This document shows, piece by piece, positions 26,283 to 37,574 of a stretch of DNA of 64,000 nucleotides. The DNA is from Calditrichota bacterium. GTDB lineage: Bacteria; Zhuqueibacterota; Zhuqueibacteria; Zhuqueibacterales; Geothermadaptataceae. The translations under genes and the position numbers were made by a program. Within the stretch, counting starts at the first letter, position 1. Every line of letters begins with the position of its first letter. The DNA is taken from NCBI GenBank assembly GCA_008501765.1, contig QQUE01000002.1, positions 742,336 through 806,335 on the forward strand, written 5' to 3'. The notes under the pieces were generated by a model. That model did not search any database, was not told the DNA's origin, and saw only the letters and a list, made by a program, of their open reading frames with translations.

Positions 26283-27074
26283 ATGGCTTTGGAAAAACAC
26301 CGGGCAGTTGTCGTTCGAACGATAAAATATGGTGAAACAAGTAAAATTGTTACCCTTTACAGCCAGAATTCTGGTTTGATAAAATTAGTGGCCAAGGGCG
26401 CGCGCACCTCCAAAAGCAGGTTAAGCGGGATATTGGAGCCGCTTAATGTCGTTGAGGTAATCTTTTATCACAAAGTGCAGCGGGAATTGCATACACTTAA
26501 TCAGGCCTCCATAATTTTTTCGCCTATTCGGTTGCGGATGGATGCTGAAGATGCTTTGCTGGCTCTGGCCTGTTGTGAAATTATCACCCGTGTCCAAATG
26601 TTGCACGACGAAAATGCACAGGTTTATCATTTACTCGAAGCTGCGATTTCAGTTTTAAATTCTTCAAAAGCGGAAACACGACGTATTTATTTCTTAACTT
26701 TTCAGTTGCAGCTTTTGCGGGCCCTTGGTTTGGACCCCGGTTTCAGCAAGTGTTCACATTGCGCAAGTGAGGGGAGCACCGTTTGGAATTATGATTTCAG
26801 ACACGCACGAATTTACTGTGAAAACTGCCGTGATCTCGGCAAAAAAGAAGAGCTGTCGAATGAATTGCGAGCCGCACTTAACTATCTGTTGCATGTTGAA
26901 ATAAATCAAATAGAAAACCCGGAAAAACTTGTTATCTACCAAAAAGGAATTTACCTTTTTTTGCTGCAATTTTATAAGTTTCACCTTGAAGAAATGCTAA
27001 ATTTGAAATCGTTGGCTGTTTTGCAAAAGATGAAAAATATGCAAAAAGAATGGCTGCGCTCAGAAACAATGTAA
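26283..27074 (+). CDS. recO: DNA repair protein RecO
   Basis: This 263-residue protein has the N-terminal OB fold (HRAVVVRTIKYGETSKIVTLYSQ... and LVAKGARTSKSRLSGILEPL) followed by the helical domain and a zinc finger with CSHCAS (about 157-162) and YCENC (about 181-185). RecO works with RecR to load RecA onto SSB-coated single-stranded DNA during gap repair. No recR is in the window, while ssb lies far downstream at 52.6 kb. It begins 45 bp after mgtE and ends 23 bp before glyS. Confidence 0.9.
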   Translation: MALEKHRAVVVRTIKYGETSKIVTLYSQNSGLIKLVAKGARTSKSRLSGILEPLNVVEVIFYHKVQRELHTLNQASIIFSPIRLRMDAEDALLALACCEIITRVQMLHDENAQVYHLLEAAISVLNSSKAETRRIYFLTFQLQLLRALGLDPGFSKCSHCASEGSTVWNYDFRHARIYCENCRDLGKKEELSNELRAALNYLLHVEINQIENPEKLVIYQKGIYLFLLQFYKFHLEEMLNLKSLAVLQKMKNMQKEWLRSETM

Positions 27075-27097
27075 CGGATATCCCGCAGGAGAATTTA

Positions 27098-28549
27098 ATG
27101 GCGAAAGATCAACTGACAATCGATAAACTAATTTCAATTGCTAAACGACGTGGATTTATCTACCAGTCCAGCGAAATTTATGGCGGATTAAGTGCTATCT
27201 ACGATTATGGCCCGCTCGGCGCCGAGCTGAAAAGAAATGTTCGCGAAACCTGGTGGCGCTGGATGACGCAGAAACATGACAATATCGTGGGCATTGACGC
27301 GGCAATTTTTATGCATCCCAAAGTATGGGAAGCCAGCGGCCACGTAGCAGGATTTAATGATCCGATGATCGATGATAAAACCTCGAAAATGCGTTATCGC
27401 GCCGATATGCTGATCGAAGATTATATCGCGCGCCTGCGCTCAAAGGGCAAGGATGGCAAAGCGGATGCAGTTCAGGAATTGCTGGACACAGCCGGAAGCC
27501 GTAAAGGAATGTGCGAAGACCTGCAGGCAATTATCATGGAGCAGGAAATCAAATCGCCAGACTCAGGTGCGTTTGACTGGACAGAAGTGCGGCAGTTTAA
27601 CCTGATGTTTAAAACCCAGTTTGGGGCGGCTTCCACCGAGGACGATATCGTGTATTTGCGCCCGGAAACCGCGCAGGGCATTTTTGTAAATTATAAAAAT
27701 GTACTCGACACCACCCGGCTTGCTGTTCCATTTGGCATCGCCCAGGTTGGAAAAGCCTTTCGCAACGAAGTGATAGCGCGGCAATTCGTTTTTCGCATGC
27801 GTGAATTCGAGCAAATGGAAATGCAATATTTTGTTAAACCCGGTTCAGATGAGGCCGCTTATGAGGAATGGCTTAACAAGCGTTTGGACTGGCATAAAAG
27901 TCTGGGCATCCGGCCGGAAAAACTGCGATTTGCGCCGCATCCAAAAGACAAACTTGCGCATTATGCCCGTGCTGCAGCCGATATTCAATACGAATTTCCA
28001 ATTGGCTGGCAAGAGGTTGAAGGCATCCATAATCGAACGGACTTTGATCTCAGTCAGCATTCTGAATATTCCGGTAAGAAATTGGAGTATTTCGATCCGC
28101 AAGCTCAGGAACGCTACATTCCGTACGTGATAGAGACTTCTATTGGACTGGATCGCTGCATAATGATGGCGCTGTCAGACGCGTATCACGAGGAAGAAGT
28201 GAAAGGGGAAAAACGAACCGTGCTCAAACTTCATCCTAAAATTGCGCCAGTTACGGTTGGTGTTTTTCCTCTGATTAAAAAACCGGAATTGGCAGAAGTC
28301 GCCAAAAAATTGAAAGAGGAATTGAGCGAATTATTTAAAGTTGAATATGACGAAAAAGGATCGATTGGCAAGCGATACCGCCGCCTCGATGAAGCTGGTA
28401 CACCGTACTGTCTCACAATCGATTTTGACACGCTCGAAGACCAGTGCGTTACCCTGCGCGACCGTAATTCCATGGAACAAAGCAGGATAGGACTGGATAA
28501 AGTTGCCGGTTTCGTCACCACTGCCATTAAAAATTATAGGCGAGTATAA
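27098..28549 (+). CDS. glyS: Glycyl-tRNA synthetase, homodimeric type
   Basis: The start at ATG 27098 is chosen because AGGAGA lies five bases before it; a longer frame runs into recO. The 483-residue class II enzyme matches the single-chain (alpha2) GlyRS also found in archaea and eukaryotes, not the alpha2beta2 type. Visible parts: KRRGFIYQSSEIYGGLSAIYDYGPLG at the N-terminus (described in outline), motif 2 region VGKAFRNEV...FRMREFEQMEMQYF, motif 3 TSIGLDRCIM, and a C-terminal anticodon-binding domain (HPKIAPVTVGVFPL onward, with GSIGKRYRRLDEAGTP). It charges tRNA-Gly and ends the plus-strand run, with a hairpin 6 bp after the stop. Confidence 0.96.
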   Translation: MAKDQLTIDKLISIAKRRGFIYQSSEIYGGLSAIYDYGPLGAELKRNVRETWWRWMTQKHDNIVGIDAAIFMHPKVWEASGHVAGFNDPMIDDKTSKMRYRADMLIEDYIARLRSKGKDGKADAVQELLDTAGSRKGMCEDLQAIIMEQEIKSPDSGAFDWTEVRQFNLMFKTQFGAASTEDDIVYLRPETAQGIFVNYKNVLDTTRLAVPFGIAQVGKAFRNEVIARQFVFRMREFEQMEMQYFVKPGSDEAAYEEWLNKRLDWHKSLGIRPEKLRFAPHPKDKLAHYARAAADIQYEFPIGWQEVEGIHNRTDFDLSQHSEYSGKKLEYFDPQAQERYIPYVIETSIGLDRCIMMALSDAYHEEEVKGEKRTVLKLHPKIAPVTVGVFPLIKKPELAEVAKKLKEELSELFKVEYDEKGSIGKRYRRLDEAGTPYCLTIDFDTLEDQCVTLRDRNSMEQSRIGLDKVAGFVTTAIKNYRRV

Positions 28550-28555
28550 ATAAAA

Positions 28556-28581
28556 AGGCGTGATTATTATTAATCACGCCT
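28556..28581. terminator. Perfect 11-bp hairpin between convergent genes
   Basis: AGGCGTGATTA (28556-28566), loop TTAT, TAATCACGCCT (28571-28581). On the minus strand the stem is followed by a T-rich TTTTATTTAT, so it is a good intrinsic terminator for the outer-membrane protein gene; on the plus strand the T-tract is weak, but it may still serve glyS. Confidence 0.75.
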
Positions 28582-28640
28582 GTATCCTCAACCCGACAAC
28601 AAGTTTTTGTTAAATAATAGATTTAGTTTCCTGCCCCAGG

Positions 28641-29888
28641 TCAACCACCATCTTTTTGTGTCGTAATGTCATCAATTTCTTCAGTGAATTTTTCGGCTTC
28701 TTTTTCAGTGTCGGACGGGTTGTTCCCCGTTTCTCCGTGCAAAGTCAAACGTAGGTTTTTCAAAGTTTGCGCCATTTTTCTTTGATTGTATCTAATTCGC
28801 TCCAATTCCTGTTCAACTTCTTCAATTTTACGGCGTTCACGCACCAGGCGCTCCTGCAGGGTTTCCGGAGACTCCTCGGCAAAGTCTGCATACTTTGCTA
28901 CCGGTGTAGTTGCAACGTAGTTTTTTTGAATTTTCCGCGGTTCCGGTTTGGTGAGATAAAATTTGAATCCGGCGCGCAATCGCCACCCGGGATAATTTGG
29001 TAAATCCGGATGCAGTGGCGCAATACCGGTCGTGGTATAATTAGTTCGGTCTTCATCTTTTAAAAGGCGGATATCCATGCCAACTTTAAACGAAATTTTG
29101 CGGTTTAAGCGATAATTTATAAATGGTGCGAGATATAAATAGTCTTCGCGCCCATAAGCTGTAACCGGAGGGCGGCTTGCAAATCCGCGCCCAAAAACTT
29201 CCAGACCAAGGTCCAATCTGTTGGTTGGAAAAACCATCGCCGCACCGTAGAGGAGTTCTCTCGTTGCTGCTTGCACAAGAAAGGTATCTGTTGCAGCACC
29301 TGTCAGATTTTCACCGGCATCGCTGTGTTGAACAAAGCCGACATTGGCATGAAAGTTAAAGCCAGATTCCGGGACCAGTAACTCGCTTGAGTAAGATACC
29401 AGCCCGGTTAAGCCAAATTGCATCGTGCCGCTTGCGTAAGGCTCGAACGCCAGGTTGTGGCTGTCGCCCATTGGTAACACAGTATTTGCGACCAATCCGA
29501 GGCGGAAATGATTTCTCAGGCCACCAAAATTGGCAGCTTTTATTTTTAATTCTAAAAAAGAAGAAGAGATATGGCGATTTACATCTTGTGTATCCTGGTA
29601 TAAATTGTAGGTTAATCCCCATTCGAGATGCTTTCCGGGAGCGTAATTTAGCCCGGCTACAGCATTTTTCTGCCAAACAGTGGTTCCGACAGGCCCATTG
29701 TTTTTTGAACCGACGATCACTGTATTATAGTAGGAAGAAGTGTTTGTTTGCAAAGTAAGTGAGCCCTTTTCCAGCAACCAGGCTGAGTGCAGATGCAATA
29801 AACTTCGACCCCCGGGATTATAGAGGTTTTGGCCGGGCAAATTTGATGAAAGTAAAGCGACCATAAAAAGTAATGAAAATTTGTTCAT
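28641..29888 (-). CDS. Predicted outer-membrane beta-barrel protein with C-terminal coiled coil
   Basis: The 415-residue protein has a signal peptide (about 1-19, ending NLPGQ). Residues about 25-310 alternate in short amphipathic strands rich in aromatic and glycine residues (for example EWGLTYNLYQD, HFRLGLVANTVLP, KISFKVGMDIRLL), typical of an outer-membrane barrel. Residues about 345-400 form a charged coiled coil (ERLVRERRKIEEVEQELERI), followed by an acidic tail. A periplasmic coiled coil after a barrel is unusual. I do not recognise the family. It is a single gene facing glyS, with a hairpin terminator behind it and a 350-bp gap upstream. Confidence 0.65.
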   Translation of the reverse strand: MNKFSLLFMVALLSSNLPGQNLYNPGGRSLLHLHSAWLLEKGSLTLQTNTSSYYNTVIVGSKNNGPVGTTVWQKNAVAGLNYAPGKHLEWGLTYNLYQDTQDVNRHISSSFLELKIKAANFGGLRNHFRLGLVANTVLPMGDSHNLAFEPYASGTMQFGLTGLVSYSSELLVPESGFNFHANVGFVQHSDAGENLTGAATDTFLVQAATRELLYGAAMVFPTNRLDLGLEVFGRGFASRPPVTAYGREDYLYLAPFINYRLNRKISFKVGMDIRLLKDEDRTNYTTTGIAPLHPDLPNYPGWRLRAGFKFYLTKPEPRKIQKNYVATTPVAKYADFAEESPETLQERLVRERRKIEEVEQELERIRYNQRKMAQTLKNLRLTLHGETGNNPSDTEKEAEKFTEEIDDITTQKDGG

Positions 29889-30239
29889 TCGATTTTAACC
29901 TGTTTATAGTAAATTTCTTATCGAGAGTACGGGCTAAAGCAATGATGATGCCAATGTAATTAAAGACGTCACCCCTTGTTTTTACTTGGCTTGCCTGTAA
30001 AATTAAGTTCTGTTTTTAGTGAAGAAAACAAAAAGTGTACGATGCTGAAACAGTGTAAAAAACGCAGTTACAGAAAAACAATCCATTGTCGATCTATTTT
30101 ACTCGATTTGCAAGCAAGATTAATTATCAATAAAGGGGATAAGATTGCCGATTCACTCTTTTAATATTAGTCACGCTTGTGATATTTTTATCATTATATT
30201 GTTCTTGTGTAAATCTGCAAAAGTTTGTATCGTTAGCCC
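29889..30239. other. Divergent intergenic region, 351 bp
   Basis: The gap lies between the minus-strand barrel gene and the plus-strand GH57 gene and should hold both promoters. I see no strong palindrome, RNA gene or credible small protein; a 62-codon frame at 29976-30164 has no coding look. Confidence 0.5.
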
Positions 30240-32792
30240 ATGAAAAATTATTTGACTATACACGGCCATTTTTATCAACCACCACGGGAAAATCCGTGGA
30301 CGGAAATTATCGAAGCACAACCCAGCGCCCATCCTGCCCACGATTGGAATCATCGTATAAATAGTGAGTGTTATTACCCAAATGGAAATTCACGAATTAT
30401 GGATGCAACCGGCCATATCGTGGATATCGTTAATAACTATCGCAATATTAGTTTTAACTTCGGGCCGACGCTTCTCAGTTGGATGGAAGTTCATGCTCCA
30501 GCAACCTACAAGCTGATATTAAATGCTGACAGAGAAAGCATGGCCCGGCATAATGGCCACGGCGCTGCGATTGCACAGTGCTACAATCATACTATTTTGC
30601 CGCTGGCGAACGAAAGGGATCAGCAAACGCAAATCAAATGGGGCGTCGCTGATTTTCAATATCGATTTGGCAGAAATCCCGAGTCTATCTGGTTGGCCGA
30701 AACGGCAATAAATCAGGTGACCCTCAACATTTTAACCGAGTTTGATTTTAAATACATCATTTTGTCTCCTTACCAGGCGGAACGAATTCGCACACTGAAC
30801 CAGGAAAATGCCGCCTGGAAAGGGGTGCAGGATGGCAATATTGATATTCGCCGGCCATACCGATGTTTTGCCACGGACGGTGACGGACAAAAAATTAAAG
30901 ACCGATTTATCGATATCTTCTTTTACCATGGACCGCTCTCCCGTGCGATCAGCTTTGAGCATATTTTAGGAAATGCCGGAAAATTTTCAGACAAAATTGA
31001 GGCGGCTTTCGGCACAAAACAAGAAACTAAAATCGTTTCTGTGGCAACGGATGGAGAAACGTATGGGCACCACGAACAATTTGGTGACCTGGGCTTGGCG
31101 TATCTGTTGACAATCGCGGCGCCTGTGCGGGATATAATTCCCACGAACTACGCGGCATATTTGGAAATCTCGCCCCCCAAATTCGAAGTGGAGATTAAAA
31201 AGGGACCCGGTGGAGAAGGAACTGCATGGAGTTGCGCCCACGGCGTTGGTCGGTGGTATCGGAACTGTGGATGCAGTACTGGCGGTGAAGCCGGGTGGAA
31301 TCAGGAATGGCGCCAGCCTCTCCGGGATGCTTTAAATGACTTAAATGAACAGCTGGGACAGATTTGTGAAAGAGAAGCAGAAAATATTTTTCATGATTTT
31401 TGGGCTGCGCGAGAGAATTATATCGGCGTAATTCTGGATCGATCCGCCGAGAAAGTTGATGAATTTCTCGGTCAGCATTTGAAAGATGCCTCCATCCATG
31501 AAATACGTTGCAAAGCGATGTGTTTGATGGAAATACAGCGGAATGCCCAGTTGATGTTTACGAGTTGCGGTTGGTTTTTCACTGAACTATCCGGTCTTGA
31601 AACAGTTCAGATTCTTAAATACGCAGCCCGTGCGATTGAACTGGCTGCCGAATTCACTGACGGCCGCCTTGAGGAATCATTTATCGGCAATCTGAGCAAA
31701 GCGAAATCAAATATTTCCAGTTATGAAGATGGTGCGTGGATTTACACAAACTTTGTTTTGCCCGCAAAAATCTCGTTCGGGCATATCGTTAACCATTACG
31801 CCATTTCCGCGATGTTTGACGCCTTACAGGATGATAAAAAAGTATTTTCCTATGATATTGAGGATCATTTCCAGGAGTCCATAAAACTTGCAAATAAAGA
31901 GATTTTGTTTGGGAAAATTCGTGTCACTTCGCAGGTAACATTGAATTCGGGTGAATATGCCTTTGTTTTAATTAACCAGGAAAATGGCGAGCATCTCGAT
32001 TGCATCGTGCACAAAGAAAACGGCAACGATTGGAATTTTGAAGCAGCTAAAAATGAAATTCTCGAAATTCTGAAAGAAGACGCACCTGTCGATATCAATG
32101 AAATGACGCGCAAGGTTTGGCGAGGGGACAGTTATTTGCTCGCTGATATGCCGGCGGAAGAAAGGCAAAAGATCGTTGATAAAATATTGGCGATGCAGTT
32201 GCAGGAAACGTATTCAATCTACAAAAAAATCTACGAAGACAATTATGGCTTGATGCGCATGATCGCCCGCTCCGGACTCAAGTTGCCCGATGAGTTAATT
32301 TTGCCCACGAAAATAACTTTCAGCCGCATTATTTTTGATGAAATAAATTCCTTTAATCTCGAAGAGCCGAAAACAAATTTCCAAAACTCGATAAATGCGG
32401 CCCGTCTGGCTGAAAAGTTGGACCTGCCGTTAGAGTTGGAAGATGCGACACATGTATTTCAAAAAGCGTTTGAGAAGATCATTGACCATTTAAATACGGA
32501 CTTTTCACTGGAACTGGTTAAAAAGCTGGAGGAGTTGGTTCAGGTATCGGATAAACTGTTTTTGAAACTTCACAAAACACCTATCCAAAATGCCATTTTT
32601 ATTTTATTGAAACAAAAAGTATTACCTGAAATTGAAAAAATCATCGCAGGAGAAAGCGACCAGGAGCGGTACGATAGCATTGCAGGAATTTTACGCGTTG
32701 CCTTCTATTACAATTTTAATATTAAAATCTATAAGGATCGGCTAAAAAATTTTGAAAATCGATTTAACCAGGACCCGGATTACTGGCCGTAA
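30240..32792 (+). CDS. GH57 family alpha-glucan hydrolase or transferase with DUF3536 C-terminus
   Basis: The 850-residue cytosolic protein begins with the GH57 signature IHGHFYQPPRENPW. The nucleophile motif reads WLAETAI (Glu near residue 153), and a later acidic block ATDGETYGHHEQFGD (about 268-282) is where the second catalytic residue is expected. The region from about 310, with GEGTAWSCAHGVGRWYRNCGC, is the DUF3536 part that many bacterial GH57 proteins of this size carry. GH57 enzymes act on alpha-1,4 or alpha-1,6 glucans (amylase, branching enzyme, 4-alpha-glucanotransferase). No signal peptide is present, so internal glycogen is the likely substrate. Position just before pyk-eno-gpmI and the glgC pair in the same window fits glycogen use. 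Confidence 0.88.
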   Translation: MKNYLTIHGHFYQPPRENPWTEIIEAQPSAHPAHDWNHRINSECYYPNGNSRIMDATGHIVDIVNNYRNISFNFGPTLLSWMEVHAPATYKLILNADRESMARHNGHGAAIAQCYNHTILPLANERDQQTQIKWGVADFQYRFGRNPESIWLAETAINQVTLNILTEFDFKYIILSPYQAERIRTLNQENAAWKGVQDGNIDIRRPYRCFATDGDGQKIKDRFIDIFFYHGPLSRAISFEHILGNAGKFSDKIEAAFGTKQETKIVSVATDGETYGHHEQFGDLGLAYLLTIAAPVRDIIPTNYAAYLEISPPKFEVEIKKGPGGEGTAWSCAHGVGRWYRNCGCSTGGEAGWNQEWRQPLRDALNDLNEQLGQICEREAENIFHDFWAARENYIGVILDRSAEKVDEFLGQHLKDASIHEIRCKAMCLMEIQRNAQLMFTSCGWFFTELSGLETVQILKYAARAIELAAEFTDGRLEESFIGNLSKAKSNISSYEDGAWIYTNFVLPAKISFGHIVNHYAISAMFDALQDDKKVFSYDIEDHFQESIKLANKEILFGKIRVTSQVTLNSGEYAFVLINQENGEHLDCIVHKENGNDWNFEAAKNEILEILKEDAPVDINEMTRKVWRGDSYLLADMPAEERQKIVDKILAMQLQETYSIYKKIYEDNYGLMRMIARSGLKLPDELILPTKITFSRIIFDEINSFNLEEPKTNFQNSINAARLAEKLDLPLELEDATHVFQKAFEKIIDHLNTDFSLELVKKLEELVQVSDKLFLKLHKTPIQNAIFILLKQKVLPEIEKIIAGESDQERYDSIAGILRVAFYYNFNIKIYKDRLKNFENRFNQDPDYWP

Positions 32793-32874
32793 TTTAGTTC
32801 CCTGACTGAATTTTTCTTCTCTTTTTTTATCCAAATTCCGTAAAAATTTCTCTAATCTCACCTGAAATAAACCT

Positions 32875-34305
32875 ATGATAAATTTACAAAACAGACGAAC
32901 AAAGATAGTTTGTACGATCGGCCCGGCCACTGAATCAGAGGAGATGATTGGCCAGCTCATCGATGCAGGAATGAACGTCGCGCGCATTAATTTTTCGCAC
33001 GGCACCCACGAGGAACACAAAGCGAAAATACACACAATACGATCCATTTCTGAAGAAAAAGGAAAACCGGTTGCTATTTTGCAAGACCTTTCAGGACCCA
33101 AAATTCGTATCGGGAAAATAGAAAAAGGTGTTGAGCTGCACGCAGGCCAGGAGTTTACACTTTTTGCGGAAAAAGAGCTGGGCGATCAAGCAGGTGCAGG
33201 TGTCTCTTACCCGGAAATGATATATGCAATTCAGCCCGGGCATGTTGTTTTGCTGGCTGACGGCGCCTTACGCTTGCGGGCGCAGAAATTAAAGGGCAAA
33301 AACCTTGTCTGCACCGTTGAATTTGGCGGCCCTTTAAGTTCTCACAAAGGAATAAATTTGCCGGAAAGCTCTCTCGATATTTCTGGCATGACACCGAAAG
33401 ATGAGGTGGATTTGGATTTCGGTGTGAAAAACGGGGTTGACATGGTTGCTCTGAGCTTTGTGCGCCGTCCGCAAGATGTCTTCAAGTTGCGTAATCTCCT
33501 CTATCACCGTGGGGTTGACATCCCTGTTTTCGCAAAAATTGAAAAACATGAAGCGGTACAAAACATAGATCAAATCATCAATATATCAGATGGGATAATG
33601 GTTGCTCGCGGCGATTTGGCTGTCGAAGTTCCACTTGAACAAGTCCCAATTATTCAAAAAGAAATCATTAGCAAGTGCAACGTCCTTGGGAAACCGGTTA
33701 TCACCGCGACACAAATGTTGAAATCAATGGTGGATAACCCGAGACCGACACGTGCCGAAGCTGCGGATGTTGCCAACGCCATGCTCGATGGTTCCGACGC
33801 GGTTATGCTTTCCGAAGAAACAGCGATTGGCAGACACCCGGTTGAAACCGTAAAAACGATGCATAAAATTCTTTTAACGGCAGAGAAAACGCACAAATCA
33901 AACTGGTCGCTGACGACGCAAAAAACATTTGGAGAAATTACGGTGGCTGCCGCTGTGAGCCACGGTGCCGTTATGATGGCGAAGGATTTGAATGCCTGTG
34001 CTATCGTGACACCGACTTCCAGCGGATCGACAACCCGCATGGTCGCCCGTTTCCGACCACAAAGACCAATAGTCGCTTTGTGTTCAAATAAGGAAGTGTT
34101 AAAAAAACTCTGTGTTGTTTGGGGTGTTTTTCCAATTCTCGCCGAAGATATGAATGGTATAAACGATCTTTTTGAACTGGTAAAAAAATATGTCAAAGAA
34201 TTTGGTTTCGTAAAACCGGGCGACAGAATCATTGTCACTGCCGGCTTGCCTGCAGGATCAAATGGAAAAACGAATGTGATAAAGGTTGAGGAAATAAGTT
34301 CCTGA
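32875..34305 (+). CDS. pyk: Pyruvate kinase
   Basis: The 476-residue enzyme converts phosphoenolpyruvate and ADP to pyruvate and ATP. It has the N-terminal RRTKIVCTIGPAT, substrate loop NVARINFSHGTHEEH, FAKIEKHEAV with the catalytic Lys, MVARGDLAVEVPLEQVP, and the family signature ITATQMLKSMVDNPRPTRAE split over 275-294. The C-terminal allosteric domain is complete (ACAIVTPTSSGSTTRMVARFRPQRP region). It is the first of three lower-glycolysis genes in a row, 36 bp before eno. Confidence 0.96.
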   Translation: MINLQNRRTKIVCTIGPATESEEMIGQLIDAGMNVARINFSHGTHEEHKAKIHTIRSISEEKGKPVAILQDLSGPKIRIGKIEKGVELHAGQEFTLFAEKELGDQAGAGVSYPEMIYAIQPGHVVLLADGALRLRAQKLKGKNLVCTVEFGGPLSSHKGINLPESSLDISGMTPKDEVDLDFGVKNGVDMVALSFVRRPQDVFKLRNLLYHRGVDIPVFAKIEKHEAVQNIDQIINISDGIMVARGDLAVEVPLEQVPIIQKEIISKCNVLGKPVITATQMLKSMVDNPRPTRAEAADVANAMLDGSDAVMLSEETAIGRHPVETVKTMHKILLTAEKTHKSNWSLTTQKTFGEITVAAAVSHGAVMMAKDLNACAIVTPTSSGSTTRMVARFRPQRPIVALCSNKEVLKKLCVVWGVFPILAEDMNGINDLFELVKKYVKEFGFVKPGDRIIVTAGLPAGSNGKTNVIKVEEISS

Positions 34306-34329
34306 GAGAAAATCATAATTACCATATAA

Positions 34330-35631
<1,302 letters not shown>

Positions 35632-35640
35632 TATAAAATG

Positions 35641-35668
35641 TGCCGGAAAAATGATTCCGGCATGTTTT
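35641..35668 (+). terminator. Hairpin with T-run between eno and gpmI
   Basis: TGCCGGAA (35641-35648), six-base loop, TTCCGGCA (35655-35662), then TGTTTTCT. It may end part of the transcription after eno and lower gpmI expression, since gpmI starts only 25 bp further on with no clear promoter between. Confidence 0.65.
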
Positions 35669-35692
35669 CTGATAGAATTGTGGAATTAATTT

Positions 35693-37228
35693 ATGAAGAA
35701 AAAAATAATTTTGGTGGTCCTCGACGGATTTGGCATCAATCCAACCCGCGAGGGGAATGCCGTTGTTCTCGCAAACACTCCGACATTTGATAAACTGTGG
35801 CATACGTATCCGCACACGCTTTTGGATGCTTCTGCCCAGGCGGTGGGATTGCCTGCCTGGCAAATAGGCGGCTCTGAAGTCGGGCATATGCATTTGAGTT
35901 CAGGTCGCATTATTCAATCTGATCTTGCCTATATTGATTCGCAAATTCAGGACGGCGAATTTTTTGAAAACGCAGTTTTGAAACGGGCGATGCTCTCCGC
36001 GCGACAAGACAATAAAAGAGTCCACTTATTGGGTTTGTTGTCTGATGGCGGCGTGCATAGTTCAATCGAACATCTTTTGGCCTTGTTAGAATTGGCCAAA
36101 AAGCTGGAGATGAAAAATGTGTTTGTCCATTGTATTTTAGACGGCCGCGATGTACCGCCCAAAAGTGCTGCGCAGTCACTTACAGCTCTGGAAAAGAAAA
36201 TTGAATCGCTCGGTGTTGGGCAAATAGCTTCCGTTTGCGGACGCTATTATTCGATGGATCGCGACAATCGCTGGGACCGGGTGACGAAAGCCCTCGATGT
36301 CCTGGTCAAGGGGACCGGACGCACTGTTAACAAACCATCGGATGCGATAAAAAATGCTTATGAAAATGGTGAAACAGATGAATTTGTAATCCCGACAGTG
36401 ATCTTGGATGATAATTCTCAGCCACGCGCCGTGATCGAAGAAGGCGATTCGCTTATTGGCTTTAATTTTCGTGGTGACCGAATGCGGCAGGATTTCAACG
36501 TTTTCCTGAAAACCAATATCGGACAACAGCATTACCCTGAATTTCCCAACATTCATGTTTGTGCATTTATGCAATATGCAGATGATTTAAAATATCCGGT
36601 TGCGTTTAGCCGGAAAAAGAACAAAGTTGGATTTGGCCAGTACGTCAGTGAAATGAATATGACGCAGCTACGGATTTCTGAAAGCGAAAAATACCCGCAC
36701 GTGAGCTTTTTTTTCAATATTCAATCTGATGAAATGATGCCGGGCGAGGAGCGAATTAAAATCCCGTCACCGGCTGTCAGTGTTTATAATGAAAAACCAG
36801 AAATGAGCGCCAACGAAGTCACGGACGCTTTTATAACTGAATATCAAAAAGATATTTATGATTTTATGCTGGTAAATTATGCCAATTCGGACATGGTCGG
36901 TCATACGGGAATTTTGGACGCGGCTGTTAAAGCGGTTGAAACAGTTGATTTGCAATTAAAACGAATTCTCGAGAACACGTTTGATCAGGATACGACGCTG
37001 GTAATTACTGCAGACCACGGTAATAGCGAGGAAATGGTGAGTTATCTGACCGGTGAACCGCATACGGCGCACACCTTAAATTGCGTTCCGTTTATCGTTG
37101 CTGACCACCATGTAAAACCATGGATGCGCGTCGGTGGTTTGTCAAATGTTTCACCGACGTTGCTGCAACTCATGGATAAACCGAAGCCGTCATTCATGGA
37201 CAAGGATTCGCTCATAGTTAAAATGTAA
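35693..37228 (+). CDS. gpmI: 2,3-bisphosphoglycerate-independent phosphoglycerate mutase
   Basis: This 511-residue, metal-dependent mutase (iPGM) of the alkaline phosphatase superfamily interconverts 3- and 2-phosphoglycerate. The start ILVVLDGFGINPTREGNAV carries the first metal Asp; the phosphoserine nucleophile is Ser61 in GGSEVGH, where most relatives have GNSEVGH. Substrate-binding VHSSIEHLLALLE, GRDVPPKSA and CGRYYSMDRDNRWDR follow, and the late metal sites are in MVGHTGILDAAVKAVE and ITADHGNSEEM. The protein is complete. No cofactor-dependent mutase is in the window. It follows eno after a hairpin. Confidence 0.95.
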   Translation: MKKKIILVVLDGFGINPTREGNAVVLANTPTFDKLWHTYPHTLLDASAQAVGLPAWQIGGSEVGHMHLSSGRIIQSDLAYIDSQIQDGEFFENAVLKRAMLSARQDNKRVHLLGLLSDGGVHSSIEHLLALLELAKKLEMKNVFVHCILDGRDVPPKSAAQSLTALEKKIESLGVGQIASVCGRYYSMDRDNRWDRVTKALDVLVKGTGRTVNKPSDAIKNAYENGETDEFVIPTVILDDNSQPRAVIEEGDSLIGFNFRGDRMRQDFNVFLKTNIGQQHYPEFPNIHVCAFMQYADDLKYPVAFSRKKNKVGFGQYVSEMNMTQLRISESEKYPHVSFFFNIQSDEMMPGEERIKIPSPAVSVYNEKPEMSANEVTDAFITEYQKDIYDFMLVNYANSDMVGHTGILDAAVKAVETVDLQLKRILENTFDQDTTLVITADHGNSEEMVSYLTGEPHTAHTLNCVPFIVADHHVKPWMRVGGLSNVSPTLLQLMDKPKPSFMDKDSLIVKM

Positions 37229-37476
37229 CTCGAGGCAATCTATTTTTTAAAAGAGCAAAAATAATATTGCCAATCATGTATGAATGTTTATATTATTTTA
37301 ACAAAACAGTACAACAGACTTTATTTTGATTGTAATAAGTTGTTTTATAGTGGACTCAATGTTAAAAAACGGCCTGAATAAAACAATCGATCGAGTTAAA
37401 TCAGCATCCTTAAATCTGACAAGAGTTGAGGACTGATAAAATGAAGTTGCAAGCAAACAATATCGATAAATTATAG

Positions 37477-37510
37477 AAAAGGGCAGCCGGATTTTGGCGA
37501 GCCCTTTTTT
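37477..37510 (+). terminator. Intrinsic terminator 1
   Basis: AAAAGGGC (37477-37484) pairs with GCCCTTTT (37501-37508), around a GC-containing loop, and the right arm runs into a seven-T tract. Confidence 0.75.
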
Positions 37511-37574
37511 TGTGAACTCGAATGAAACGGGATGGTTAACGCCATGCTCAACACAAATCATATTTTGGAAATTC

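Noticed and set aside
29976-30164. 62-codon frame before the GH57 gene
   Set aside because: No ribosome-binding site, no recognisable features, rich in Lys/Arg/Cys as expected from AT-rich non-coding DNA.
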